Assembly (NCBI GenBank): GCA_011319805.1
Contig: SJRY01000271.1
Coordinates: 62,001-126,000 of the forward strand
DNA length: 64,000 nt
Source: Macrocybe gigantea
Lineage: Eukaryota > Basidiomycota > Agaricomycetes > Agaricales > Callistosporiaceae
Direction: 5' to 3'
Part shown: one piece after another, positions 22,851-34,968 of the stretch
Layout of the letters: each line of letters starts with the position of its first letter
How positions within the stretch are numbered: the first letter of the stretch is position 1
Program-made: the position numbers and the translations under genes
The notes under the pieces: model-generated
Told to the model about the DNA's origin: nothing
What the model saw: the letters and a program-made list of their open reading frames with translations, nothing else
Database searches by the model: none

Positions 22851-24483
22851 ATGGCAGCCATGAACGCTGAACGTAAGGCAACCTTCAAGCTCCCTCCGAC
22901 GACGATAACAGATAAATTTATTTCACAAAGTGCACGCAGGGCAAAGGTATGCAGCCTCTTTGGCTTTCGGGCGCGGAAGTTGAGGTTGAGTGCATTCTAT
23001 ATAGGCTTTGGAGGAGCAGAAACGCGTGTGTGGCTAGCATGCTTTAAGCTCGAAAGACACATTGAATCAGTGTAAAACAATCCTCAGAGGCGCGCACAAA
23101 AATTCGATTCCTGCAGACAACTCGATCGATTCGCGGAACTCACTCTTGGGCCTTCTGACGATGAGGAGGGCGAGTTAGACGAGGAACTGAAAGACGTCGC
23201 ACTAGAATCTGTCCAACCCTCGACCCCAGTAGTGCAGCAGGAAGTGAAGACCGTTCCTGCGCGAAAACGGCCCGACTCGTCACCATCTCACCCTCTGACG
23301 GGCAGCAATAGGAAACCAAAGAAAAAGAAGAAGAGCAAAGCCAAACCAGCAAATGGGCGGACAAGTGCATGTACGCGGAGCTGCTGGAGATGGCTGCTGA
23401 TGATCCCTGGACGCTTCCTGGCGGTGTCCCGAACGACGGTCTGCCGCATGATCTCGAAAATGGCTGGGTGGCGGTCGCACCTGTGCCAGTTGGCAAACGC
23501 TGTTTGGCCATTACACACCAATCGTCAGGAGTCGCAGGTGTCGGTGAGTTTATTGGAGCATATTTATATATCGCCGGAAAGGAATGTCCTTTTTAGTACC
23601 AAATACAACGTTGCGGTCTCGACTGCTTGGCAAGGTCCTGATCCAGCGATTTCCTTCGGCTTTGCCTCCACTTACTGTGCTCGATTGCATCTTGGATTCT
23701 AACTGGCGCGAAAACGGCATTCTGCATATACTCGATGTAGTCAAGTGGAAGGGTCAAGAGATATGCGATTGCGAGTCGTCGTTTAGGTGCGTCGCATGCC
23801 ACACCACGTTGACGCGAGTCTCATTAATGAAGCAGATTCTGGTGGAGGGACACACGCTTGGCAGAACTCGCACAGTCTACACCAGCAACGGTGCCTTCGA
23901 CAGCTCTTCGAGCGTTCAAGTCAGACAATCAGATTATGTTCCGCTTTGCCTATCCCGTGACCCTACTTCCCGTACCCTACCATACAGACACCCGGTTATC
24001 GGTCCTCTACTCGGAAATTATACCTTCTGCCCGTGCCTCGAGGCTTGTCACGACGCTGTTACCTGCATCGCAACCAGATCCGAGGCCTACTCAGGGAACC
24101 ATGGACATTGACTTTTCCTTCAAACCCTTGCCTAGATTGGTTTCATCCTCTGCCAATGTTATGTCGGACGGATTGCTCCTCTATGTATCCGAGGCCAGCT
24201 ATGAAGCGGGAACGAGCCCGTTAAGCAGCTGGATCCCCTTGTCGATTTCAGGTGCTGACCGTGAAGATGAAGAACCTCCCAAAAGTGCAGCTGTTGCCAA
24301 CGCAAGTGAAGGACCTTTGGATCTCTTTCAGAGGTACGTGTAGATAACCGTGGAGTCATCATTGCTCATAGAAGGGTCAGGCTGGTTCACCGCAGGGTGC
24401 TGCTGCACAACGCGTCCAATCCTCCCCGACTGCAGAGATATCTATGGACATGGAGATATGATGCATCCACCATCTCACGATGA
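22851..24483 (+). CDS. Snurportin-1-like m3G-cap snRNP import adaptor
   Basis: Adaptor that binds the trimethylguanosine cap of spliceosomal snRNPs and links them to importin-beta. Exon 1 gives MAAMNAERKATFKLPP with SQSARRAK, the usual N-terminus. Exon 2 starts RRAQKFDSCRQLDRFAEL. The cap-binding domain contains DDPWTLPGG, WVAVAPVPVGKRCL, VLDCILDSNW, LDVVKWKG, DCESSFRFWW and FRFAYPVTL. Introns at 23544-23597 and around 23786-23832 are canonical. A Lys-rich tract (KKKKKSK) precedes the domain, and a one-base gap near 23353 must be assumed directly after it. The last exon after 24336 is less certain; the stop at 24481-24483 gives the best frame. Confidence 0.88.
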
Positions 24484-24615
24484 GACATGACCAGCAACGG
24501 TGTATTATGGCATGACAAAAGATAACACGGACTCCGTTGGATATACTGATGAATAATACATTGCAAAGAGAAGACCGAAATCCGCCTAAGATATGAATCA
24601 AAGTAAATGCACAAT

Positions 24616-27223
24616 CTAGTGCATGGAGAATCGATCCTAGAGGAGAGCAATCATTAAAATTGAAGTCCAAACGATACCAGAGCAACGTACCCGAAGATGA
24701 CGACCCTTGATTTGAAGCCATGGAACGACCAAGAAGAACATGCCAGTGACGATTCTAGAAGGGTCATTGGAGGGCTGAAGGACACGGAAAGCATGGCTCA
24801 ACTCACGCTGCTTCGACTCCGAATGTTTGAAGGGCACCGTGCTTCGTTGCCCAAGGGACTTGGAAGTACGCCACGCTAAAACCTGTTGTTCTGACATGTC
24901 AAGAAGAATGCGTGCATCACAGCAACTTCAACATCTCACCACCGAGCGTACGTGCAAGGTTTATCAACGAACTGACTTCTCCCTATGCCCGAGTTGTCAG
25001 TTCTGTGCTGCAAAACCGAGGGGGTACAGTATCCAAACCTGGTGTTTTGGGAAGCAGTCGTTCAAGTACGCGTATATCGCCACGGTATTGATCATGATGG
25101 CCAATTCCGCGATGCCCCAGCCCATAATGAGAGCGCCTGTGCTCAGATGGTTTTGGAACGAAGCCCCTAGAACAACGAAACCACATATATAGAGCGGAAT
25201 CGCAATATAGCAAGCCCTTCATGCGGAATCTCATGAGCCAAGTTTGATTTATTCAAGAAATGACACGCACCAAAGTCGGCTTTCAGCTTCGAACACACCA
25301 CTGTTTCGACGAATGCTGACGTTCATGATCCAGTCATTGACATAGCGGCCCACGAGCTCTCCAACAATGACGGAAACCTGCCATACAAGGTCAAACACTT
25401 GGTTTAATGAAAAAGAAAGCTCGATACAATCGGGGTCCCGTATGCGCCAGCAATGGCAAATTGGCTGAATCCAAAGCCGACCGGGGGAGGCTCGCCCAGA
25501 AAGACAGCATTCGTAACCTAGGACGTTATTAGTGTTTTTGGCAAAATCGTGGGCAAGACATCCTCATACATTGATGCCGATTCCAAATCCAAAGAGCACG
25601 CCCTGAGAAGTCCGATATTTTTAGTTACAGGCCTGGACGTCTGTTCCGTAATCGACGAACCTCGTAGAACAGAGTCCCGATCACATGTGGCCGCCAAACG
25701 ACCTCCAACTGAGAAATGAGGGCGGTTCTCCAAGGCGTCCTGTATTTCACCATCTTAACTCCAGTGATGCCAATTAGAGTTTCGATACGATAGCGCAGCC
25801 CTTCCGTAGGTCGAGGTGGCAGGGGCTTCACGGTTCGGTCAAATTTACTACACGCAATGAGAGATTAATACACGTCAAATACAGAATTCAAGCACTTACG
25901 TCTCTTCCATGAAGAACGTGATTAAAAACACAACCAAGCCAGAGTAGAAGCATCCTGTTCCGTAGGACCACCTCCAGTTTTCTCTGGCGACGAGGAAACC
26001 AAATGCGAACGGAGATAGGAAAGGTGAAATGATGAAGCCCATAGTCCAGATATTGAGCTATTTATGCCCTAAACATCTGACTTCATCTCATCCCAGACAT
26101 AATGCAGACCCACTTTACGAGCTTGCAGGTGGAAAGGGTAAAGATCCGTCACAACATATAGGCCCTCGAATTCCTGTCAGTATTTCAAGGAGACTTGCAG
26201 AATTAATGCTGACGAACGGTGATTTGAGGCGCCGTCCTGTTAAATGGCGGAAACATTACAGCTAATGAAATTCCCAACTCGCTGCAAGGATCAGGAACGC
26301 TTACCCAAAGAATGCTGTCAAACATCGCATCGCTAAGGCCAGTGTCAATTTACTTCCCTTGGCCTCTTACACGGTGGATCTGACCTGTGAACGTGTTCAG
26401 GCTAGGTGCGAATGTTGCGCCAATGAGGAACACTAGTGCCAATAGCTTTTGAGAGTCAGGTAAGAGCGGTGATACGAAAAATCTCGACCACGATACCTGT
26501 GACCAGAACAAGACAGGCAGACGTCCGTATCTGTTTACCAGCACAACTGCGACAACGCCACCCCAGCCTATGAAACGACGCTGAGAGCCACTCGCAACAA
26601 AATGCCTCTTCTGTCGGGCTCACCTAACAAGAATATACTCCAGCTAAACACGCGTTTTCAAGGTGATTTTCGATTCATGTGCTGCGCGGATTGTGCTTAC
26701 TTTGATGTCAGGTTATTAATGACACCCGGCGTTGTGTGGTATTCCTTGGCAAGGGCGAAAATTGCAGCAATGCCTAGGCACAGGGATCGATCGCAAGGCG
26801 CGGAAAACAATATGGGAATGACTGACCGATGCCAGAGTCAAAGTCGGGCACAATGGCAGCAAGAGTGACGATTAGCAGATGTAAATTCTTCCGTTTCATT
26901 GACCAGTTCTGCGGGTCCAAGGGCGAGTCTGTCGGTTGAGGCCACAACACTTTGGTGCCATCCTCAGAGAGCTTGAGCTTCGATGCGATTGCTTCGCCAA
27001 ATTCGATCTTCGCCTCCTAGAGAAAAGCCACCCGCTCCTTCAGAGATTCGAACGGCGCGGGAACGGGGTGATTCGAAACGTACTCGGGATCGATGACAAG
27101 CCGGCCAGCGCGACGTTCATGGTAGCTCAGTATGTCAAAGTCTTCGTCGCCGGTAACGCTCGCATTGTCCTTCTCCTTTTCGTCAGACATGAGCGCTGTG
27201 GGGAACCAGGCTGCCAAGACCAA
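24616..27223 (-). CDS. MFS transporter, copy A of a tandem pair
   Basis: Multi-exon plasma-membrane transporter of the major facilitator superfamily, DHA1-like. The N-terminus MSDEKEKDNAS...LSYHERRAGRL is cytosolic, then EDGTKVLWPQPTDSPLD and PQNWS. Transmembrane blocks include VNRYGRLPVLFWSQV, LALVFLIGATFAPSLNTF and NDCFPKHQ. The final exons give VAYFQVPWATKHGALQTFG, then GMFFLVVPWLQIKGR and a short end. The gene parallels copy B (28059-30723) exon by exon, with the last two introns in the same places. The donor after DPE near 27085 works only if one G is restored. A role in import or export of small molecules is inferred; the substrate is unknown. Confidence 0.82.
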
Positions 27224-28058
27224 GGAAGCAGTGAGCGCGGTATTTAAACATCTCTATGAGCCTGCGCGTTATTCCATGACCCATGCGGGATATCGGAGCA
27301 GAATTTTCCGTAATCCTATCAGATGTTTGTCATGCTGACCATTACCCCTGAGAATGCCCACAGAAAAGTCACCAAAATCACCCCTTTTTGTCCAAAATCT
27401 GAGTGAATTTTTGGGTCCTCTGAATGGGGAAAAAATCCTCTCATTGGTTGAGCTCTTTCCACCTAGCGTAATGCTTCTCCTACTCAACGACACTTGAGAA
27501 CATCTTATACCAACCTTCGGCCAACTGGGCTCGATTCTTTTCCGAAATTTGTGTAAGTTCCGAGCGCAGAAAGCAACTTTTCCGACACGGTCGGGCATTT
27601 AGCGTCGATAGGTAACTTCCAGGGTCATACTATCCCTGAAGTCCAATGAGAATCTGCAACGACTTGCCCCATGACAGAACATGATTTTCCTTTTTCAGCG
27701 CCCGCCCTGATCAATCAGTGCGGGGTTGGTACATCGTGCGGGGGCCGGAAATATTGGGAGAGGGTTCCTGTTGCAATATTTCAATACGAATTATTGATTG
27801 AAATTTCGTCCCCACAGGAGTGGTCAGCTGGGAATAAAACCGTCGTTAAAACTTTTTCGCGGCATTATCCGTCATCTGCCATAAGTGGGAGAAAACGACC
27901 AAGTTCTGAACAAATCGTTATGCGTTACATACACACGGTTGAAGGTTCCCATCAGTACAAGCGGATTGTGTGGATCATCATACGCCAGTATCTTGTTGAC
28001 TAATGAAGACCTACTTGCTACCATCAGTGAATTGAATAGCGTTCCTACACAGGACGCA
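27224..28058. other. Intergenic stretch between the two MFS genes
   Basis: About 835 bp, moderately AT-rich, holding the promoter of copy A and the 3' end of copy B. No coding exon, transposon end or tRNA was recognised. Confidence 0.55.
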
Positions 28059-30723
28059 TTAGCGATGTCGGGCAGTGACAACGCTGAACGAAAAACTTGC
28101 CCGAAGCTTCCTCCCTTTCAGCTGCAAAGCAGGCACGACGAGCACGAAAAGCCCAATGACGATTCTGAGTTGGGGACGGAGTCAGGTCTCAGGCGAGACA
28201 TGAATAGAAAGTCCTCGACGCGTGCCGACCGCGGCAATCGGACGAGCATGGACGGTACAACCACCGATCGTCTTCTCGCGTTTGATCCCACGATCGGATT
28301 GCACGTGTACAAGGACAGCAAATTAGCAAATTGACACTCACGCAGCCTCGCATCCAAAAGTTTGTATGGCACCATGTTTCTCTGCCCAAGGCACCTGGAA
28401 GTACGCGACACTGAAGCCTAGATGGAATGCATGCATCAGCATCCAAATTTGTATTACGAAATCCCACAGTTGGTACCATACCTCCAAGGGTCCGTGCGAG
28501 GTTGATCAATCCGCTGATCTCACCCTACAATTAATGGGGAAATTATTTGGACAGAGACGCGAGAAACGTTAATCCGTCCTACCTGGTGCTTTGGGAAGCA
28601 GTCGTTGCAGTATGCATAGACAGCGACGGTGTTGATCATGACGGATAGCTCTGCGATCCCCCAGCCCATGATCAACGCACCCACGCTCAGGTGTTTCTGC
28701 AAGGATGCACCCAGTACAACGAAACCGCAGATATACAAAGGCATAGCAATATAACATGCCCTTGTCAATGATGTCAGAACAGGCAGAATCGAACATGCAT
28801 CAGACTGACCAGAGTCGACTTTCTGCTTCAAACACACCATTGTTCCTCCTAATGCTGACATTCATGATCCAGTCATTGACGAAGCGTCCGACCAACTCTC
28901 CGATTATCACAGAAACCTGCGACAGTTGCTCGACCACTGACTTCGACACTTTAGTGGCGGCGGCTTACGATCGGAGTACCGTAACCACCCGCAATAGCGA
29001 ATTGGCTCCACCCATATCCCAATGGAGGCGGAGTTCCAAGGAAAACGGCGTTCGTGACCTGAGTATATCAGCCTTCAGTGAACGCAGGGAAATGTTAACT
29101 GCTCACGTTGATACCAATGGAGAAGCCAAATACCATCGCCTGTGAATATCAGGGCTTGTTCGATCTTGTCAAGGAGTGGCGTGGCACACCTCAAACCACA
29201 GGATCATAAGCAGATGAGGCCGCCACAGAACATCTAGCGGAGCAAGGATCACTTTTGACCAGGCTGCCCTGTACTTTGCCATTTTTACGCCGGTGATTCC
29301 AATCAATGTCTCTATTCTGTACCGGATGCCCTTTGAAGGTGGTTGTGGTATGGGCTTCACAGTTCGGTCGTACATCCTTCGAGAATGCTGAGTTGCCTAG
29401 AAGCAAGACGAGGCAAAGAAATACTCACGTTTCCTCCATGAAAAACACAATCATAAGCACTACCACACCAGAATATATCGAGCCGATTCCATATGCCCAC
29501 CTCCAACTGGCTCGTGCAACAAGGAATCCGAAAGCGAAAGGTGAGAGGAAGGGTGAAATGATGAAGCCCATAGTCCAAACGTTAAGCTTGATTAAACGTG
29601 TCAGGCTTTGTGGATCATCCTTGCATGTATCTGTGCGTACCATACGGGCTTGGAGGTGGAAGGGGTACATGTCGGTTACAACATAAAGACCCTACCGCGG
29701 CGAGTCGGTAAACAAGTCTACAGAATGTTGAATTGTACTGACCGTTACTTGAGGGGCGGTTCTATTTGATGGAATGTTCAGATTTTTCTTCGTGAACAAG
29801 CAGAGTGATGTGTCTTACCCAAAAAAGGCTGTCAAGCATCTCATGGCTAGGAAAGGGGGTAGTTATAATTAGAACTCATATGACTTCAATGTAACGTACC
29901 AGTAAAGGTCTTTAATGTAGGCGCGAATGTGCAACCCACAAGGAAACCCAATGCCAACAACTTGATCAATTTCATCTCAGTTTCTTTCCCATTCGAAAGC
30001 ATAACAGCATACACACCTGAGACCAGAATAAAATTGGGAGACGCCCTAAACGTCTCATCAACATGACAGCAAAAATGCCTCCCCAGCCTAGTCAACAATT
30101 AAGGCTGGCAAACGCATGTAAAAGACATTGCTACAGACCTAGCAAGAAAATACTCCAGCTGGAAGGATCTGAGCTCCGGTGCGGTAAACTCTGGAGAAAT
30201 ACGCACTTCGATGTGAGATTGTTGATGATGCCTGTCGTAGTGTCATATTGCTCAGCCAATGCGAAGATCGCAGCAATGCCTAAAATAACGAATTAAGATC
30301 GTTGGCAACCCCAGTTGTCCCGAAACTAGGGAGACGGACCAATTCCTGAGTCAAAGTCGGGAACAATCGATGCCATAGTGATGATCAGGAGGTTTAATGC
30401 CTTCCTACGGGTGCTCCAGTTCTGGGGGTCCAATGGAGAATCGGTCGGTTGTGGCCAAAGAACTTTTGTACCGTCCGAGGTCAATTTCAGCTTAGCGGCG
30501 ACATCTTCCCCCAGTTCGATCTTTGCCTCCCTGCGACAATGTAATCAGATGAGCGGTGTCGGTTTGCAGGCTGATAGAAAACAAACACTGGGTCGATGAT
30601 CAGGCGACCAGCATTCTTCTCGTGGTAGGAGAGCAAGTCGACTTCGGAACCATTGTTGCTTAGGCTCACATTTGAGCCATTGGCAGGCTTTTCACTGCTG
30701 CTTTCCGTCTTCTTGAGAGACAT
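28059..30723 (-). CDS. MFS transporter, copy B of a tandem pair
   Basis: Paralogue of copy A with the same exon plan. The N-terminus MSLKKTESSSEKPANG...LLSYHEKNAGRL precedes EAKIELGEDVAAKLK and VLWPQPTDSPLDPQNWS. Membrane blocks include GGIFAVMLMRRLGRLPILFW, LALGFLVGCTFAPTLKTF, NVWTMGFIISPFLSPFAFG, WRWAYGIGSIYSGVVVLMI, YICGFVVLGASLQKHLSVG and MGWGIAELSVMINTVAVYAY. The loop YDRTVKPIPQPPSKGIRYR is the long central cytosolic loop. The C-terminus is VAYFQVPWAEKHG, then VIGLFVLVVPALQLKGRKL. Twelve helices are expected from the family. The substrate is unknown; the family includes drug and metabolite transporters. Confidence 0.87.
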
Positions 30724-31073
30724 GACAAAGGCCAGGCAGACTTGGCTCGCGGTGCAACAGGCTTCTTATATACACCGCAAGATTGCAGTGACCGAACTTA
30801 GCATATTCGTCTCGCGCGGACGCCGAAATGTGATTTGGAAGAGTAGTATGGGTACCTCCGCCATGACATGCTCTCACGAACGACGAAGCAGAATGATACA
30901 CGGTGTGCCTGTTGGAATGATTTGCAGGAGTATGTGGGGAAACCAATTATGCGTATTCTTCTCAGAGCAAGAACGTATTAGCCGACAGTAACAGCTTGCA
31001 TTTCTAATATGTGCAAATACAAAATTGCAAAAGCGTCAAGGTGTCCGCTGCAGCACCGACTCCAACGCGAGCC
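30724..31073. promoter_or_regulatory. Divergent promoter region, MFS copy B / uS8m
   Basis: 350 bp between divergent start codons. No coding exon and no strong TATA box were found. Confidence 0.5.
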
Positions 31074-31538
31074 ATGCCGCTCCCGCACGATCTCTGCGCG
31101 CGCATTCAAAACGCATTTCGGGCGCGTCACCACCGGATAGCCGTTGACCACAACACTCAGAACCTCGGCATCCTCTCCATCTTGCTCCGCGCTGGCTTCA
31201 TCAGCAACGTCACTCGCGGGACCGTTGATATGCCGTCGCCCATCGAATTCAATAACGTTGGCGAGGCTGAACGGCGAATATGGGCGGACTTGAAGTACAG
31301 AGACGACCGGGCCGTGTTGAGCCACATGGAACTCATTAGCAAGCCTAGCAAACGCATCTTCATGGATCTCTCAGAGATCAGACTCTTGTGCTCGGGGCGC
31401 AGGGCACAGACTGTCAAACCCCTGGGAATGGGTGAAATCGCAGTGGTGAGGACCAAAGACAGAGAGCATGAGTGGCTGGAAGCCAGAGAGGCGCTTCAGT
31501 TGAAGTTATCTGGAGAAGTCATTTGCAGGGCCAGATGA
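31074..31538 (+). CDS. MRPS8: Mitochondrial small-subunit ribosomal protein uS8m
   Basis: Single-exon, 154 residues. MPLPHDLCARIQNAFRARHH is the uS8 N-terminus, and the C-terminal LCSGRRAQTVKPLGMGEIAV is the RNA-binding block. ISKPSKRIFMDLSEI is also typical of fungal mitochondrial uS8. The open frame extends upstream without a better start, so the ATG at 31074 was chosen by homology to the family N-terminus. The protein should act in the mitochondrial matrix in the small ribosomal subunit. One of the few intron-free genes here. Confidence 0.93.
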   Translation: MPLPHDLCARIQNAFRARHHRIAVDHNTQNLGILSILLRAGFISNVTRGTVDMPSPIEFNNVGEAERRIWADLKYRDDRAVLSHMELISKPSKRIFMDLSEIRLLCSGRRAQTVKPLGMGEIAVVRTKDREHEWLEAREALQLKLSGEVICRAR

Positions 31539-31923
31539 TAGTCAGCAGTTCTGATTGTGCGTCACTTGTTCTCCTTAGTTGCCCTTCATCGTTCATGGAA
31601 TACTCAGATAGCATATAGCATGCCCTATAGCTTTTAGGGCATATACCATATTTATCATACTGGCTAATGGAGTCAACTAGCGGCCTTCACCGCAATATTT
31701 CAAGACCCACTGTCGACGTATCAGTGGTTGCAGAACAAATTGTATTGAGGTTGGATAGGTCACAGAAGTGCTAATCATGGTCATGAATTCGACACACATA
31801 CTGGTAAAAAAAAAAAAACAGCAAAAAGGACCCTCGGACATCAAGATGTGCATATAAATTCCTCGGCAGAGCCGTCTCTTTCCCGTGGCAAGTCGTCTTC
31901 TAGTCATTAATGAATTTTCACGT
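31539..31923. other. Convergent 3' intergenic stretch
   Basis: 385 bp between convergent genes, AT-rich, with an A12 run near 31806. No gene recognised. Confidence 0.6.
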
Positions 31924-34507
31924 CTAGATCTGTTGGATTATACCCTCCTCGTCCACGGAAGGTCGTCTCATTCTTTTGTGCTCTTTGAGCCTCTGCTGCA
32001 CCTTCCAAACCTCGCGATTCCAGTCCGTCCTCAAGCACAGCCATGTTCCAAACACGGCGCAGTAGACCAAGGAGATCGTCAAGCCAATCCAGAGGCCGCG
32101 AAGCTCCATCTTCCAGCTAAACGCGAGCCAGATACCCACCGGGATGCCTATAGGATACGTTTATCTTCCAGTGATTTGCCTTTCTGCTTCTCCGCTGTGC
32201 TCACCTATGATATAATAAGAGCTAGCAGCTCCCTCTTTAGAGCGGGAAAGATGACAGTTTTCGAGAGATCCACATTACCTAAAATTCAAAACGGCTCCTG
32301 TTACCTAAAGAACTGTCAGGCAGAGATATTACGCCAGTGTAGACAACCCTACCTGTTTCCCTCGAGCTCTTAGAATTCCAGCGGTGACGGCCGCATTTCC
32401 ATCAAAGACCTGAAACAGCGCCACCAACGGCAATATATGGGCAACATATTTCACGACCACTGTCCGTGTTTTCCAATATTTCCAATAAGCAAAGTAACCT
32501 CAGGAAGTCTTCACTTACATGGGTCATCATTGAACAGGTACGCCCAAGTATCCCGGAATACTAGAAATATCGTGCTAAAAGGAAGGATTAAGTACACTGA
32601 CATGACACGTACGAGCAAACCGGACCTGGAAATGGCTGATAGGCCCAGTGCCATGATAATGGAAGTGTTTGATGCTATCTCGGCTCGACGAGCATTCTCT
32701 TCTCCTAGAAGGTTCCCAATGCTAGACGGAGTATCAATGCCATGCGATATACCGGCATAGGTGCAGACCCACCGAACCGATGTGGCGACGCCGAGCGCGA
32801 ACGGCGCCTGGAATGTTGCCGATGCTGAGACGAGCAGCACGGATTGGGTTGCGAGTGCAACGGGGCCAAGCCTGTGGACGCACGTTCAGTTTTCACATGT
32901 AGACAAAGCTCAAAGAGCTACGGTAGACTTGCAGGGATGCTGCGAGGGCGACGAATTCCCATGCCCACCATTCGGACGCGGTCTGACCTGGAACATTCGT
33001 GAGCAACTGGGGGGAAACTCGAAAATATCGAGGCCACAAACCTACGCCTGCTATACCCAGCTGCACCAGGACCCCCAGGCTGGTAAACGTGCGGCGGGAT
33101 ATCGGATGCCAGGCGGTGCGAGGGACATAGAAGATGCCATAGTATACCGACATCAGCGAGACAAGATTCAAGGAAATGGCGGTGGCGATCGGGGCTCCTA
33201 TGAATCCAAGACGTATCTGTTGAGGTCCCCAAACTGGCGAAGCCGGAATCAACCACAGGATCTAAGACTCAGAGTAGACGCCATTACCAAGGAGATAATT
33301 CAGAACGACGTTGATAGGTGCAACGATCAGGATAATCCGAGTTGGAACCGCGAATAAACCTAGCAACGGAAGAATGAGTAACGGCTCTTACCATTGAAGG
33401 TGAACACGAACCTTGCGCCTGAAAATAGCGTCTTTATTGATATGCGAAACAGAATTAGATGATCTGTGGAGATGTAACCTGACCAACGACCCACCGGCTG
33501 ATGCAATTGAACGCATAAGCTAAAAATGGAAGATTCAGGAGGCAAATTCGCTTAGAATCGGAATATCGCCATACCTGGCAGACCCAGAGATACCCAGCGA
33601 AGGTATACCGCGGCTAGCCGAGAGACTTCGGGATCTTGCTTGAGGAAGATCAGGATGGTTTCAGCATTGAACCAGATAAGATAGGTCGGCTATGTAGCAT
33701 CTGTGAATGGCCGAAACAATGACCAGATTGATTGTCGTACCAATAAGGAAATGGCCATAACGACAACTAGAGCCAAGACGAGATGAATGTCCATATTGAA
33801 GTGGAACGACGTGCTTGTTGTACGAACCCATTCGCTGAGACCAGAGTCCAACGAGCTCAGGATGCGGAGATGTCCATGCAGCGGGCAGCATAGTGTCCAG
33901 GGCGCTTGTGAAACCCTGGATAATGCTAAATCCAGAAACATTGGCGGTCATGGAGCCAAGGCTTATTGCGGCAAGCGCGATGGTGGAAAGGTGTCCAATA
34001 GAAACGACAGATGCCATTACCAGCGAAAATTCCAAAACATGAGTTCTACAATTAAACGGTAAATTTGGGGGACGAGAAAACCAAAGGTGCAGCATGAACT
34101 CACCCGAAAACAGGCAATGCGTAGCGTCCGAGGATGCGTAACTCTTCCCAGAGAACCGACATGGACTTGTTCCCTTCCGCTGTTTCGTCGATGGGCTCGT
34201 CTATCCTGGGCACGGGAGGGTTCAGTAAAGGTGTATTTTCGGATGGTATAGGTCCAGGGAGGGGTATGTTTTTGAAGTGCCGTACGGCCATAGTCGGATG
34301 TCGCGGGCGCGAAGTGGGCAAACTCCTCCTTCGCGAAAGACTAGGAGTGCCGGGAACGCGTTCAATTGCTTCCTCCTCTCCAGCTTCCTCGACTTCCGAC
34401 GCGTCCAGCATTTCGCCATCAGGATTTCCGGCGGCGTAACGCGATAACAAAGCGTAGTCTGAGGGAAGGGACGCGGGCCCTTGGTAGTGCGCATTGGTTG
34501 AAGACAT
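31924..34507 (-). CDS. MATE-family multidrug/toxic-compound extrusion transporter
   Basis: Integral membrane antiporter. A long cytosolic N-terminus from MSSTNAHYQG is acidic and Ser-rich, ending SMSVLWEELRILGRYALPVF. MATE blocks follow: VLEFSLVMASVVSIGHLST, GFTSALDTMLPAAW, FNAETILIFLKQDPEVSRLA, ALASLGLPAYAF-like SLGLPAYAFN, APINVVLNYLLVW-type NVVLNYLL, and GVATSVRIGNLLGEENARRA (second-half signature). The end is RGLWIGLTISLVYCAVFG, then a basic tail finishing GIIQQI. About a dozen introns interrupt the frame. The yeast relative is Erc1. It probably exports small organic compounds from cytosol or into vacuoles; the substrate is unknown. Confidence 0.88.
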
Positions 34508-34968
34508 CTCTGAAAAACCTGACAATTGATATACAAAATAAGCAAAGAGGATACAGAAAGGCAGCTGAAGAGATGGTCCAGGAGTAGGCCACTCAAGTGG
34601 ATGACTCAAAAGTGCTCCATCTGTTTACTTTGAAAAATATACCAGGCGGGCGGAACTCACAGCCGAGTAGCCATTCTTGGCAATGTTCCCTAAATTTGAA
34701 GTCCATTAAACTCTAATTCTTCAGTTCTTATTTCCATGGCACAAGACCGATAATTACAGTAGCTCGAATATTCCCAATTAGCGTATTATGTTACATTGCG
34801 AAGTGATTAAGCCGATCGTACACTATTTGTATTCCTTGTTTCCTCGTCTGGAGATTCTAGTTTCACAACGCTGTTTCTTGGTCTTTTCTGCAAGATAGGA
34901 TTGATGAACGATCACGGGACGCCTGGACATGACCGCTTTCGCTCAGTCATCAGGTTAGGAAATAGGGA
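34508..34968. other. Intergenic stretch upstream of the MATE gene
   Basis: About 460 bp between two genes on the minus strand, AT-rich. It holds the MATE promoter and the 3' end of the DUF6534-like gene. Nothing else recognised. Confidence 0.5.

Noticed and set aside
27224..28058. Transposon remnant between the MFS genes
   Set aside because: No terminal repeats, target duplication, or transposase-like frame could be seen.
31677..31907. Minus-strand open frame after the MATE gene
   Set aside because: Includes an A-run artefact and has no start context or family. The MATE stop precedes it.
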